The notes under the pieces: model-generated
The model's input: only the letters and a program-made list of their open reading frames with translations
Databases searched by the model: none
What the model was told of the DNA's origin: nothing
Part shown: one piece after another, positions 42,369 through 51,738 of the stretch
Layout: every line of letters starts with the position of its first letter
Position numbering within the stretch: position 1 is the first letter of the stretch
Source of the DNA: Gammaproteobacteria bacterium
Lineage (GTDB): Bacteria; Pseudomonadota; Gammaproteobacteria; UBA9214
Length of the DNA stretch: 54,416 nt
Direction: 5' to 3'
Assembly: GCA_022340485.1 (NCBI GenBank)
Contig: JAJDNX010000038.1
Span: 1 to 54,416, forward strand
Translations under genes and position numbers: made by a program

Positions 42369-43157
42369 ATGAAGATTGCGAACCGGCACGATTTTCAGGA
42401 ACCGATACACAGCGGTGGTATCCCGCCCCGAGGCCCAAGACCATCCGCCGCACGGCTCTTGATTGTTGAAGACGATCCTGATATCAGCAGTCTGCTGGCC
42501 TACACGCTGCAAGCCGCACGCTATCGCACCACGGTAGCGGCTGACTGCGAACTTGCATGGCAAATCCTGAACGACAACTCCCCCGACCTGGTATTGCTGG
42601 ACTGGATGCTGCCGGACAGGAGTGGTCTCGAGTTGCTGCAGCAGATGCGCCAGAATATCGGTCTCCGGGACATCCCGGTGATCATGCTGACGGCACGCAG
42701 TACCGCACTCGACCGGGCGTGTGGCCTGGAAAACGGTGTGGACGATTATATCGTTAAACCGTTTTCTCCGCGCGAGCTATGTGTGCGCATCCACAAGCAG
42801 TTGTGCAAGCCCGGCAGTAAAGCACCCGGCAACCCTGACGTTACTGGCATTTCGCTGCATCCGCAGGGGGGGCGCGTTTGTGTTAACGGAACCTTTGTCG
42901 AATTGGGGCCGACGCTCTTCAGATTGCTGCAGCAGCTCGTCAACAACAGCGGACGGCTGCTGACGCGCAAGCAGCTACTCGATACGGTCTGGGGCAGGGA
43001 TGTCTATGTTGAAGAGCGTACCCTGGAGTTACATATTCAACGCCTGCGCAAGATACTGGCTCCATTCCAAATGGCAGAGTTGATAGAAACGGTCAGAGCT
43101 TGCGGCTACTGCTTCTCCGAAAGCACCCTGCATTCCCGAGAGGAGGTATCTGAATGA
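42369..43157 (+). CDS. OmpR/PhoB-family response regulator
   Basis: A 262-residue regulator: a 27-residue N-terminal extension, receiver domain with IVEDD (32-36), phospho-acceptor Asp78 in LLDWMLPDRSG and the switch Lys in YIVKPFS, then a winged-helix domain with VEERTLELHIQRLRKIL and CGYCFSE. The N-terminal extension of about 25 residues is unusual for this family; an internal start with MLTAR is too late, so it seems genuine. An AAGG precedes the ATG. It is distinct from PhoB at 4465 but of the same subtype. The next gene overlaps it by four bases (ATGA). Confidence 0.9.
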   Translation: MKIANRHDFQEPIHSGGIPPRGPRPSAARLLIVEDDPDISSLLAYTLQAARYRTTVAADCELAWQILNDNSPDLVLLDWMLPDRSGLELLQQMRQNIGLRDIPVIMLTARSTALDRACGLENGVDDYIVKPFSPRELCVRIHKQLCKPGSKAPGNPDVTGISLHPQGGRVCVNGTFVELGPTLFRLLQQLVNNSGRLLTRKQLLDTVWGRDVYVEERTLELHIQRLRKILAPFQMAELIETVRACGYCFSESTLHSREEVSE

Positions 43158-43351
43158 ATGTATTCATCAAGGAATGGCCCAACAAGACAGCAACCATCCT
43201 TACTGCAAACGGGGAGGTCATCTGGACCTTTTCAAGTATGGCTGAGGCGCGGCAGGCATGCCAGGAGTGGCACAGCCTTGCCCGTGAAGGGAAGGGCATG
43301 GATGCAGTCAATCTGCATGATGACAGTACCCCCTGTTATTGCCTTGCCTGA
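43154..43351 (+). CDS. small protein coupled to response regulator
   Basis: A 65-residue protein starting at ATG 43154, overlapping the regulator stop (ATGA) and preceded by GAGAGGAGG in the upstream gene. The composition is balanced and protein-like (FIKEWPNKTATILTANGEVIW, then an alpha-helical AEARQACQEWHSLAREG). I do not recognise it; a partner or a regulator of the response regulator is possible. An ATG at 43158 in another frame also overlaps but gives a poorer protein. The final Cys pair (PCYCLA) may bind metal. Confidence 0.7.
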   Translation: MNVFIKEWPNKTATILTANGEVIWTFSSMAEARQACQEWHSLAREGKGMDAVNLHDDSTPCYCLA

Positions 43352-43364
43352 GCAGGGTAGCCTG

Positions 43365-44117
43365 TCACTCTGCCTGCTTCCCGAACATCTTGCCGATGCT
43401 GTCCAGCGGTAACGGGAAGACAATCGTCGAACTCTTCTCCCCGGCAATCTCCGTCAGGGTCTGCAGGTAGCGCAGTTGCAGTGACTGCGGCTGCTCGTTC
43501 AACGTCTTTGCCGCCTCAACCAGCTTGGTGGCCGCCTGCATCTCGCCCTCGGCGTGAATGACCTTGGCACGTCGTTCCCGCTCGGCCTCCGCCTGGCGGG
43601 CGATGGCGCGCACCATGGTCTCGTCGATATCGACATGCTTGATCTCGACGTTTGCGACCTTGATGCCCCAGGCGTCGGTCTGCCGGTCGAGCAGGCTCTG
43701 GATGTCGGCATTCAGTTTTTCCCGCTCCGCGAGCATGTCATCCAGGTCATGCTGACCAAGTACCGAACGCAGCGTGGTCTGTGCCAGCTGGCTGGTTGCG
43801 ACCAGATAGTCCTCCACGTTGATAATCGCTTTCTGCGGGTCGATGACACGAAAATAGAGTACGGCATTGACCTTCACCGAGACATTGTCGCGCGAAATCA
43901 CGTCCTGGCTCGGGACATCCATGACCACCGTGCGCAGGTCCACCTTGACCATCTGCTGAATGACCGGAATCACGATGATCAGGCCAGGCCCCTTGACTCT
44001 CCAGAAACGTCCCAGTGTAAAAACGACACCGCGCTCGTATTCCCGTAGGATACGGAAGGTGTACAACAACAGCGCGACAAACAGAATCAGCCCGACAAAT
44101 ACACCTGGAATAGCCAT
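43365..44117 (-). CDS. slipin (stomatin/SPFH-family protein)
   Basis: A 250-residue membrane-anchored SPFH protein: an N-terminal hydrophobic segment (1-22), the SPFH/Band-7 domain with [22 protein letters not shown] and the coiled-coil end [18 protein letters not shown]. Slipins form ring-like oligomers and pair with NfeD in bacteria, with a membrane-quality or lipid-domain role. It begins one base after the NfeD stop (TGAGATG), with GGGAGGTG as ribosome binding site, so the two are co-produced. All normal for the family. Confidence 0.95.
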   Translation of the reverse strand: MAIPGVFVGLILFVALLLYTFRILREYERGVVFTLGRFWRVKGPGLIIVIPVIQQMVKVDLRTVVMDVPSQDVISRDNVSVKVNAVLYFRVIDPQKAIINVEDYLVATSQLAQTTLRSVLGQHDLDDMLAEREKLNADIQSLLDRQTDAWGIKVANVEIKHVDIDETMVRAIARQAEAERERRAKVIHAEGEMQAATKLVEAAKTLNEQPQSLQLRYLQTLTEIAGEKSSTIVFPLPLDSIGKMFGKQAE

Positions 44118-44118
44118 C

Positions 44119-45486
44119 TCACACCTCCCGGTTTAGCGGTTTAACCTTCAGTACCAGTCCGTCAACGGCGACTACCTGCACCCTGTCACCGCGCCTGAGC
44201 GGCAATGCCGACTCGGCCTGCCAGACTTCACCATGTATTCGGATACGGCCCTTGCCCTTGAAATCCTCAAGCACCTCACCACTGGCCTGCAGCATTTCTT
44301 CCTGGCCAGTGACCACCGGCCGTGCACGGGCCTTGATCGCGGCGCCAATCATAAACAGAAAGAACCCGGCCGTAATAAGGGACAGCGCAAATATCAGCGG
44401 CAGAGAGACCGCGTAGCCGGTGCCTTCCTGGTCAAACAGGATGATGGAGCCAATCACAAAGGCAATCACACCTCCAAAACCGAGCGCACCGAAACTGGGT
44501 ACGAAAGCCTCGGCCAGCATGAAGAGGATGCCGAGTGACAGCAGTGCCAGCCCGGCATAGTTCACCGGCAGGACCTGAAAGGCATACAGTGCCAGCAGCA
44601 GGCTGATGGCCCCGGCCACACCCGGCAGCACAAAACCCGGGTTGGCAAATTCGAAAAACAATCCATAGATGCCAATCAGCATCAATATGTACGCGACATT
44701 CGGATCGGTAATGACGGCCAGCAGGCGATTGCGCCAGTCCGGTGTGATGACCTCAAGCTTCAGGCCGATCACATCCAGTACCTGTTCGACGCCGGCAACC
44801 ATCACCATTTGCCCCTGCGCCTGCTGCAACAGGTCCTGAATATCAACGGCAACAAAATCGATGACACCCAGCTCCAGTGCCTCCGCTGCCGGCAGACTGG
44901 CGGCCTCGCGAACGGCGAGCTCTGCCCATTCGACGTTACGACCGCGCATCTGTGCCAGGCCGCGCAAATAGGCAACTGCATCATTGACGCGCTTGCTCTC
45001 CATGGCATCCTTGTGCTCGGTCGGTTGTGCTGTCTCGCCGTCATCCGCTTTCTTTTTCAGCAGCTTGTCGCTGTCCGGGATGCCACCGAGTTCAACCGGC
45101 GTGGCCGCCCCCAGGTTGGTACCCGGGGCCATGACCGAGAGATGACTGGCATAGAGAATGTAGGTCCCGGCACTGGCGGCACGTGCCCCGCTGGGAGAGA
45201 CGTAGGTCGCCACCGGTACGGTTGACAACAGCACATCCTGAATGATGTCGCGCATGGCCGTATCCAGCCCGCCCGGTGTATCCATCCGCAGGATGACCAG
45301 CGCGGCCCCCTGTTGACGTGCGTGTTCCAGCCCGCGGTGAATGTAATCCGCGGTCGCTGGGCCGATCGCACCATCAATATCCAGCACCACGGCCACCCGT
45401 TCGCTGGCCAGCGGGTACCAGGCCGGAGCCAGCAGCAACACCAGCCACAGGTACCAGGGAATGCGGGTCGGCAATCTTTTATACAT
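44119..45486 (-). CDS. NfeD-family membrane serine protease
   Basis: A 455-residue long-form NfeD protein: signal peptide (about 1-27), ClpP-class protease domain ([38 protein letters not shown] with the catalytic Ser in ARAASAG), about four to five membrane segments (residues 258-385), and a C-terminal OB-fold ([16 protein letters not shown]). It partners the SPFH slipin encoded directly after it. The start ATG 45486 follows AGGAG; the longer frame from 45507 is less likely. An extra 35-residue acidic/lysine loop ([19 protein letters not shown]) sits within the protease part, as is common in long NfeD. Confidence 0.93.
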   Translation of the reverse strand: MYKRLPTRIPWYLWLVLLLAPAWYPLASERVAVVLDIDGAIGPATADYIHRGLEHARQQGAALVILRMDTPGGLDTAMRDIIQDVLLSTVPVATYVSPSGARAASAGTYILYASHLSVMAPGTNLGAATPVELGGIPDSDKLLKKKADDGETAQPTEHKDAMESKRVNDAVAYLRGLAQMRGRNVEWAELAVREAASLPAAEALELGVIDFVAVDIQDLLQQAQGQMVMVAGVEQVLDVIGLKLEVITPDWRNRLLAVITDPNVAYILMLIGIYGLFFEFANPGFVLPGVAGAISLLLALYAFQVLPVNYAGLALLSLGILFMLAEAFVPSFGALGFGGVIAFVIGSIILFDQEGTGYAVSLPLIFALSLITAGFFLFMIGAAIKARARPVVTGQEEMLQASGEVLEDFKGKGRIRIHGEVWQAESALPLRRGDRVQVVAVDGLVLKVKPLNREV

Positions 45487-45591
45487 AGCACTCCTACAGT
45501 AGCACAAACCAGACCATTCACTGCCTGTCAGTGGTACATTGGCTACACTTTAAAATATCAGGAAACGGTATCTCAAACAGGAGCGAAAATC

Positions 45592-46329
45592 ATGTTATAC
45601 AGGCATCCGTTATTGCAGGGCTGCATTCTGCTGCTGCTTTCGCTGTCCTCTGCACTGGCGGATGATGGCTATACACAGGCCCGTCAGCAGCTGATTCAGG
45701 AAATCACACAGGATGTACAAGATACCAGTCTGTACCTCGACAAGGAGACCCTGGATCCGCGTGTGATGGCGGCGATGGCCAAGGTGCCACGACACGAATT
45801 TGTGCCAGCGGGCCAACGCGACCATGCCTATGAAAACCGTCCACTCCCCATTGGCTACGGGCAGACGATTTCGCAACCCTACATCGTTGCCCTGATGAGT
45901 GACCTCATCAAGCCGCAGCCAGGCGATCGTGTACTGGAACTCGGTACCGGCTCCGGCTACCAGGCAGCGATCCTGGCTGAACTCGTTGCACAGGTCTACA
46001 GCATTGAAATCATTGAGGAACTTGGCAAGGAGGCGGGTGAGCGACTGGCGCGGCTGGGCTATGACAATGTCACTCTACGCATCGGAGACGGATATTACGG
46101 TTGGGAGGAACACGCCCCCTTCGATGCCATCGTGGTCACGGCGGCTGCCAGCCATGTGCCACCCCCCCTGGTGGCGCAGCTCAAGCCCGGTGGACGCATG
46201 GTCATCCCGGTCGGCAGTCGCTTTCTTACCCAGCAGCTGGTGCTGGTCGAGAAACAGGCGGACGGGCAGCTCCTCACCCGGCAAATATTGCCGGTAAAAT
46301 TCGTGCCACTCACCGGGGAACACAATTAA
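45592..46329 (+). CDS. pcm: exported protein-L-isoaspartate O-methyltransferase
   Basis: A 245-residue PCMT, which methylates isoaspartyl residues of damaged proteins so that they can be repaired. A signal peptide (residues 1-21, ending SALA-DD) replaces the usual cytoplasmic start, so it is likely periplasmic. The family motifs are PRHEFVP (about 66), LELGTGSGYQAAILAEL (motif I, about 115-131), IEIIEEL (about 142) and VTAAASHVPPPL. The ATG at 45592 has CAGGAG nine bases upstream; the frame is open further upstream but that part overlaps the NfeD promoter and does not look like protein. It lies four bases before the next gene. Confidence 0.93.
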   Translation: MLYRHPLLQGCILLLLSLSSALADDGYTQARQQLIQEITQDVQDTSLYLDKETLDPRVMAAMAKVPRHEFVPAGQRDHAYENRPLPIGYGQTISQPYIVALMSDLIKPQPGDRVLELGTGSGYQAAILAELVAQVYSIEIIEELGKEAGERLARLGYDNVTLRIGDGYYGWEEHAPFDAIVVTAAASHVPPPLVAQLKPGGRMVIPVGSRFLTQQLVLVEKQADGQLLTRQILPVKFVPLTGEHN

Positions 46330-46333
46330 CCCG

Positions 46334-48766
46334 ATGACTGCAGCAGACGGGCAGCGCTTGCCCTGGCTGTCCATTGCCCTGGTTTCGGCGACGGCGCTTG
46401 CCTATGAAGTGCTGCTGATGCGCCTGTTCTCGATCATTCAGTGGCATCATTTCGCCTACATGATGATCAGCCTGGCACTGCTCGGCTATGGTGTGAGTGG
46501 CGCCTTTCTGCTGCTGCTGCAGGGTCAACTGTTGCGACGTTTTGCTACCAGCTACCTCACCAACCTGGCATTGTTCGGTGTTTCCTCGGTCGGCTGCTTC
46601 CTGCTGGCACAACAGATTCCCTTCAATGCCGAGGAGGTGCTGTGGGACCCCCGGCAGCCAGTCTGGCTGCTATGCACCTACCTGCTGCTGGCGGTGCCTT
46701 TTTTCTTCGCTGCGAATGCAATCGGGTTGGCACTGATTTACTACCGTGAGCGCCTGTCGCGCATCTATGCCGCCGATTTACTCGGTGCCGGCTTTGGGAG
46801 TATCGCGATCCTGGTGCTATTGTTTGTGGTCCTACCGCTGCAGGCACTGACGGTACTTGGCCTCGCTGGAATCACTGCTGCCTTGCTGGGGGTCCTGGAA
46901 CTGCGCAAAGCAGGCACCGCAGCCTGGCTGCTAGTGCTCCTGGCTGTCGCCCTGCTGCTGTTGCCGCCCCGCTGGATGACCCTGGAAATGTCGCCCTACA
47001 AGGGCCTCAACGAGACCCTGCGGGTCAAGGATACCCGTATGGTTGCACAACGCTCCAGCCCGCTGGGACTGCTCAGCGTGGTGGAAAGCCCGACGATTCC
47101 CCTGCGTCACGCACCAGGACTGAGCCTCAATGCAACCACTGAGCCACCGCCACAACTGGGTGTGTTCACCGATGGTGACGGCCTGTCCGTGATCAACCGC
47201 TACCAAGGTGACCTGCAGACACTGGCCTATCTTGACCAGATGACCTCGGCGCTGCCCTACCACCTGCGGCCGGTCAAGCGTGGGCTGATCCTCGGCGCCG
47301 GTGGCGGCACCGATGTGTTACAGGCCCTCTACCATCACACAAGCAGCGTTGACGCGGTCGAGCTGAATCCGCAATTCGCCCGCCTGGTGAGCAGTGATTA
47401 CGCGGATTACGCCGGCCATCTGTACCAGACGGCGGGAGTTACGCTGCACCTCGGCGAGGCACGCAGTTTTGTGACCGGCAGTTCGGGTGATTATGACCTC
47501 ATCCAGGTGTCGTTGCTGGACTCCTTCAGCGCCTCGGCCTCGGGGCAATACGCCCTCAGCGAAAATCACCTCTACACGACCGAGGCACTGGGAGAATTCC
47601 TGGGCAAACTGTCAGCGGGCGGTTTCCTCTCCATTACCCGCTGGATAAAACTGCCTCCGCGCGACACGCTGAAGCTGTTTGCCACTGCCATTGATGCACT
47701 GCGTGCCAGCGGCGTCACCGACCCCGGACAGCAACTCATTCTCATCCGTGGCTGGCAAACCAGTACCCTGCTGGTCAAGAACGGCAGTATCACTGCACAG
47801 GAACTGCAACAGCTGCGTTCATTCTGTGCCGCACGATCCTTTGATCTGGCCTGGTACCCGGGTATCCGGCCTGGTGAGAGCAACCACTACAACCGCCTGC
47901 GTGAGGACTGGTTCCGCGATGGCGCCGTGGCATTGCTGGGCGAACAGCGCGAACGCTTTCTGGAGGACTATAAATTCAACCTCAACCCGTCCACCGATGA
48001 CCAGCCCTATTTCTTCCACTTCTTTAAATGGCGGACACTGCTGGAGGTCCTGCAACTGCGTGAACGGGGTGGTGCTGCACTGACCGATGCCGGTTACCTG
48101 GTGCTGGTGGCGACGCTGGTACAGGCGGTGATTGCAAGCCTGTTGCTGATCCTGCTGCCCATCTGGATACACCAACGGCGCAGCAGGAGCGTGCAGCAGA
48201 CGGTGCGCGGTTCCATGGTGGTGGGCTATTTTCTCCTGCTGGGGCTGTCTTTTCTGTTCATCGAGATCGCCTTTATCCAGAAATTTCTGCTGTTTCTGCA
48301 TCACCCCCTGTATGCAATCGCGGTGGTGCTCAGCAGTTTCCTGGTGTTCTCGGGGCTGGGTAGTGCCTGGTCGGGGCGGGTCTCCCCGGAGGCTCGCGGT
48401 AAACGGTTACTCCAGGCTGTCAGTGCGATCGTCTTGCTTGGCACAGTGTACCTGCTATCGCTGGATGGCTTGCTGGGCCACCTGACGGATCTCCCCGAGC
48501 TGGCACGCATCCTGATCAGCGCATCCCTGATCGCTCCGCTGGCATTCTGCATGGGCATGCCATTCCCGCTGGGGCTAGCCCGCCTGGCAGACCATGCACC
48601 GGATCTCATTCCCTGGGCCTGGGCCATCAACGGCTGCGCCTCGGTCATCAGCGCGGTACTGGCAACCCTGCTGGCGATCCACCTGGGGTTTGCCACAGTC
48701 ATTGCCGTGGCGCTCGCACTGTATGCGCTGACCCTGTGGGTATTTCCAACGCCCTGCAGGCCATAA
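46334..48766 (+). CDS. membrane-embedded spermidine-synthase-like protein
   Basis: An 810-residue protein with about seven membrane segments in the first 210 residues, a soluble middle, and about seven more segments from 600 on. The middle has a Rossmann methyltransferase-like fold of the spermidine synthase type: LILGAGGGTDVLQAL (about 316-330), VDAVELNPQFARL and YDLIQVSLLDSFSASASG. Such proteins are widespread and of unknown function; an aminopropyl- or methyl-transferase at the membrane is plausible. It is co-directional with the exported Pcm gene at a spacing of four bases. No cofactor-binding anomaly is seen. The function is unproven. Confidence 0.87.
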   Translation: MTAADGQRLPWLSIALVSATALAYEVLLMRLFSIIQWHHFAYMMISLALLGYGVSGAFLLLLQGQLLRRFATSYLTNLALFGVSSVGCFLLAQQIPFNAEEVLWDPRQPVWLLCTYLLLAVPFFFAANAIGLALIYYRERLSRIYAADLLGAGFGSIAILVLLFVVLPLQALTVLGLAGITAALLGVLELRKAGTAAWLLVLLAVALLLLPPRWMTLEMSPYKGLNETLRVKDTRMVAQRSSPLGLLSVVESPTIPLRHAPGLSLNATTEPPPQLGVFTDGDGLSVINRYQGDLQTLAYLDQMTSALPYHLRPVKRGLILGAGGGTDVLQALYHHTSSVDAVELNPQFARLVSSDYADYAGHLYQTAGVTLHLGEARSFVTGSSGDYDLIQVSLLDSFSASASGQYALSENHLYTTEALGEFLGKLSAGGFLSITRWIKLPPRDTLKLFATAIDALRASGVTDPGQQLILIRGWQTSTLLVKNGSITAQELQQLRSFCAARSFDLAWYPGIRPGESNHYNRLREDWFRDGAVALLGEQRERFLEDYKFNLNPSTDDQPYFFHFFKWRTLLEVLQLRERGGAALTDAGYLVLVATLVQAVIASLLLILLPIWIHQRRSRSVQQTVRGSMVVGYFLLLGLSFLFIEIAFIQKFLLFLHHPLYAIAVVLSSFLVFSGLGSAWSGRVSPEARGKRLLQAVSAIVLLGTVYLLSLDGLLGHLTDLPELARILISASLIAPLAFCMGMPFPLGLARLADHAPDLIPWAWAINGCASVISAVLATLLAIHLGFATVIAVALALYALTLWVFPTPCRP

Positions 48767-48907
48767 CGCCGTACTTCCGCGATCGCTTGGCTACCCTGTG
48801 TATTGCCGGGCACAAGCGAGGCACACCTGCTGTACAGCCAGTGATGCCTGCACGGCTGAATGATGCCCGACGATTCATCGCGCACAGCCGTGAACCTGCT
48901 CGAGGGT

Positions 48908-49489
48908 TCAGTCCCGGGCAGCGGGCAGCGGTTGTGTGATACTGAAGGCGCCGCGGATATCACCCTCCTTGTATCCCAGTGCCTGGTCCTGCGGGTAGAG
49001 GGTTTCGATGCGCGTCTTAACGATTGAATCCAGTTGCTGGCCATGGCAGGCCAGGCACAGCGGGGCGGTTGGAATCGCCTTCATGTAGCGCAGCTGCTGG
49101 TTGCCATCCTGGCTAACCACCTCGTAAAACTCCATCATGGCGGGATCTTCTCCGGCACGTTTGCGTTCCTCGAAAGACACCAGCACTGCACGCTCCCACG
49201 CATCGGGTGTATTACCCGGGTTACGCGTCTTGAGACTGGTACGTCCAACATCCCAGCCGTTGCGAATACTGTAGGTGTTTGCGATCGCCGGTGCAGTCAG
49301 GTTGCATACACTGACCGCATTCACCGGGCCACCTTCCTGCATCGCTGCCTGTAATTCCTTTTTGAGTGTTTGCATGAACTCCTGTGCAGTTTCCCGACTC
49401 GCAGTTACTTCCGCGGTGTAATCAGTCGCATACAGCTGCGGGGTGATTGCCGTCAGGCCGAGTGCGAACACTGTAAGTAAACGTTGCAT
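48908..49489 (-). CDS. exported heme-motif protein (DUF3365-like)
   Basis: A 193-residue exported protein: signal peptide to about residue 21 (ending YATDYTA), an alpha-helical sensor-like region (VCNLTAPAIANTYS), the typical IRNGWDVGRTSLKTRNPGN stretch and one c-type heme motif, CLACHG (about 146). These match the Tll0287/DUF3365 family of single-heme sensor domains. ATG 49489 follows GAGG; another in-frame ATG four codons upstream (49501) is an alternative. It may sense redox or gas in the periplasm. It lies divergent from bioA and convergent with the membrane spermidine-synthase-like gene. Confidence 0.87.
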   Translation of the reverse strand: MQRLLTVFALGLTAITPQLYATDYTAEVTASRETAQEFMQTLKKELQAAMQEGGPVNAVSVCNLTAPAIANTYSIRNGWDVGRTSLKTRNPGNTPDAWERAVLVSFEERKRAGEDPAMMEFYEVVSQDGNQQLRYMKAIPTAPLCLACHGQQLDSIVKTRIETLYPQDQALGYKEGDIRGAFSITQPLPAARD

Positions 49490-49589
49490 ATGGAACCTCA
49501 TTTCGTGAGCAGGGATGGCAAGAGCGTAACATCAGCGGCATTGTTTGATAAGATTTAACTGCCGGGGTCCTTGTGAGAAATCGAAACCA

Positions 49590-50888
49590 TTGAATATCAG
49601 CAGCGCAGGTTACGATGACCTGGTCCGCCAGGACCGGGCGCATCTCTGGCACCCCTACAGTGCAATGGGCGGGGATCAACCGGTCTATCCGGTTATTGCT
49701 GCCCGGGGTGTCCGACTGACGCTCGCCGATGGCAGGGAATTGATCGACGGCATGGCTTCCTGGTGGTGTGCGATCCATGGCTATAATCACCCGGTACTGA
49801 ATGCTGCCATCACCTCACAGCTGGACAGGATGGCACATGTCATGTTCGGTGGCCTGACCCATGCAGCCGCAGTCCGTCTTGCCAACAAGCTGGTTGAGGT
49901 CACGCCGGAGCCCTTGCAATCGGTGTTTTACTGCGACTCGGGTTCTGTGTCGGTAGAGGTGGCCATGAAAATGGCAATCCAGTACTGGCAGGCCCGTGAC
50001 AGAGGGGAGAAGCAGCGCTTTCTCACCATCCGTGGCGGTTACCATGGAGATACCTTTGGCGCCATGTCGGTGTGTGACCCGGTTACCGGTATGCACAGGC
50101 TGTTCACTGGCGTACTGGCACCGCAATTGTTTGCCACTTCGCCGGGCTGTCGCTTCGGGGAGCCCTGTAGCGCAGAGGATATCGAAGCCTTTGGACGGCT
50201 GCTGCAGCACCACCGTCAGCAACTTGCCGCCGTCATCATGGAACCGATCGTTCAGGGTGCCGGCGGTATGCGTTTCTATTCGGCCGAGTACCTGCAGCGC
50301 GTACGTGTCCTCTGTGAGGAGCATGGCGTGTTGCTGATTCTGGATGAAATAGCCACCGGCTTCGGGCGTACCGGGAAACTGTTTGCCTGTGAACATGCGG
50401 ATGTGGTGCCCGATATCCTGTGTGTGGGCAAGGCACTCACCGGAGGCTACCTGTCACTGGCAGCGACACTGACGACCGCCCATGTCAGCGGCACCATCAG
50501 TCGCGGTGAACCGGGCGTGTTTATGCACGGTCCTACCTTTATGGCCAACCCACTGGCCTGTGCAGTTGCACTGGCGAGTATCCAGTTGCTGCTTGATTCG
50601 CCCTGGCAGGCACGCATTGAGGCGATCGAGGCGGGATTACGGGATGGACTTGAGCCGTGCAGGGAACTGGCTGGCGTAGCCGATGTCAGGGTTCTGGGCG
50701 CCATTGGTGTGGTCGAACTGCACACGGCGGTGGACATGAAGCGCATCACCCGGCAGTTTGTCGAGGCAGGAGTCTGGGTGCGCCCCTTCGGCAAGCTGGT
50801 CTATCTGATGCCACCCTTTATCATTGACCGGCAGGACCTGACTGCACTGACCGATGCCGTGGTTACAACCCTTGCTGGGAACGGCTAA
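49590..50888 (+). CDS. bioA: BioA, adenosylmethionine--8-amino-7-oxononanoate aminotransferase
   Basis: A PLP-dependent aminotransferase of about 432 residues that makes 7,8-diaminopelargonate in biotin synthesis, using S-adenosylmethionine as amino donor. The family's LWHPYSAMGGDQPVYPV, DGMASWWCAIHGYNHP, GYHGDTFGAMS, DEIATGFGRTG and GKALTGGYLSLAATL (with the PLP lysine) are all present. It likely starts at TTG 49590, fitting the E. coli length; the frame runs open to 49545, but that part is not homologous. Other bio genes are not in the window. No BirA operator was seen. Confidence 0.95.
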   Translation: MNISSAGYDDLVRQDRAHLWHPYSAMGGDQPVYPVIAARGVRLTLADGRELIDGMASWWCAIHGYNHPVLNAAITSQLDRMAHVMFGGLTHAAAVRLANKLVEVTPEPLQSVFYCDSGSVSVEVAMKMAIQYWQARDRGEKQRFLTIRGGYHGDTFGAMSVCDPVTGMHRLFTGVLAPQLFATSPGCRFGEPCSAEDIEAFGRLLQHHRQQLAAVIMEPIVQGAGGMRFYSAEYLQRVRVLCEEHGVLLILDEIATGFGRTGKLFACEHADVVPDILCVGKALTGGYLSLAATLTTAHVSGTISRGEPGVFMHGPTFMANPLACAVALASIQLLLDSPWQARIEAIEAGLRDGLEPCRELAGVADVRVLGAIGVVELHTAVDMKRITRQFVEAGVWVRPFGKLVYLMPPFIIDRQDLTALTDAVVTTLAGNG

Positions 50889-50931
50889 GCGCTCATGGTG
50901 GATTCTGGTGGCAGGGACTATACTTAATCTG

Positions 50932-50944
50932 GGTTGTTACAACC
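50932..50944. promoter_or_regulatory. palindrome upstream of the secreted-protein gene
   Basis: GGTTGT-T-ACAACC is a perfect 6+1+6 palindrome, 22 bases before the ATG at 50967 and just downstream of a TATACT-like -10. The position is that of an operator or a small stem, but the protein that would bind it is unknown. Confidence 0.35.
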
Positions 50945-50966
50945 ATTTTATATGTATCTAATTACC

Positions 50967-51725
50967 ATGTGGAATTTGACATTGCATGCTGGCAGATGTG
51001 CCGCTCTGACTGCCATGGTTACGCTGCTGTATGTGTCCACGGCCTCGGCAGAGCCACTGCTGGAGCGGTTGCGCAGCGACCATGCTGCCATGGTGTCTGC
51101 CGAGGCCGATTTTCACAGCCGCCGCGAGCGCGGCACCCTGAACGGCAATGAAGCAGCGGACTATGCCAGCTACGTGGCCAGTCTGCACCGGCGCGTCGCC
51201 GAGGACTGTGTCGCACTGGCGGAAAACGGCTTGCCTGTCCCGGCAGACCTGTCTTGCCCCGACAATCCCGCAGCCTTGATGGCACCGGCAGCCGTCGACC
51301 AGACATCGGAACAGACGGCGTCAGAGGCAACTGCGAGCCTCGACAGCGAACTGTTTGCCGGTCTGGGCGACTTCGATGAAATGCTGCTGCGTGAGCAGGA
51401 ACGGGTGAAGGCCGCGGCAGTGCAGCCCGGTGCAGGGTCCGGCGGTGCTGGTGGTGGCGGCAGTAGTGGTGAAGTGACTGACAGTACCGGTACTTCAGGA
51501 ACAACGGATTCCGCTGCCGGTGGCGAGAACCGCTATGGTGAGGGTGCGGGCCCCGGCTCTCCACGACCTGGCATCAGCAGCAGCGCACCGCCGGGTACAC
51601 CGGATGGCAGTGATGATGACGTGGTGGCGCGTCAGTTACGTGAGGCAGCCGAAAAAGAAACCGACCCGGAACTGAAAAAGAAACTCTGGGAAGAGTATCG
51701 CAAATACAAGCAGGGTACCTCCTGA
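50967..51725 (+). CDS. exported protein of unknown function
   Basis: A 252-residue protein with a Sec-type signal (residues 1-27, ending STASA-EP). A helical charged stretch, a Gly/Ser-rich spacer (GSGGAGGGGSSGEVTD) and a charged C-terminal helix (AEKETDPELKKKLWEEYRKYKQG) follow. Start ATG 50967 keeps the signal peptide simple; ATG 50952 adds five residues. No ribosome binding site is obvious. It lies 13 bases before a lipoprotein gene, likely its operon partner, with a palindrome ahead of the start. I do not recognise the family; a disordered periplasmic role is likely. Confidence 0.75.
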   Translation: MWNLTLHAGRCAALTAMVTLLYVSTASAEPLLERLRSDHAAMVSAEADFHSRRERGTLNGNEAADYASYVASLHRRVAEDCVALAENGLPVPADLSCPDNPAALMAPAAVDQTSEQTASEATASLDSELFAGLGDFDEMLLREQERVKAAAVQPGAGSGGAGGGGSSGEVTDSTGTSGTTDSAAGGENRYGEGAGPGSPRPGISSSAPPGTPDGSDDDVVARQLREAAEKETDPELKKKLWEEYRKYKQGTS

Positions 51726-51738
51726 CAGGTTGCATGCG

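Noticed and set aside
43158-43412. 84-codon frame starting four bases after the small gene ATG
   Set aside because: Arg/Ser-rich shifted frame; the 43154 frame has better composition and the ATGA overlap.
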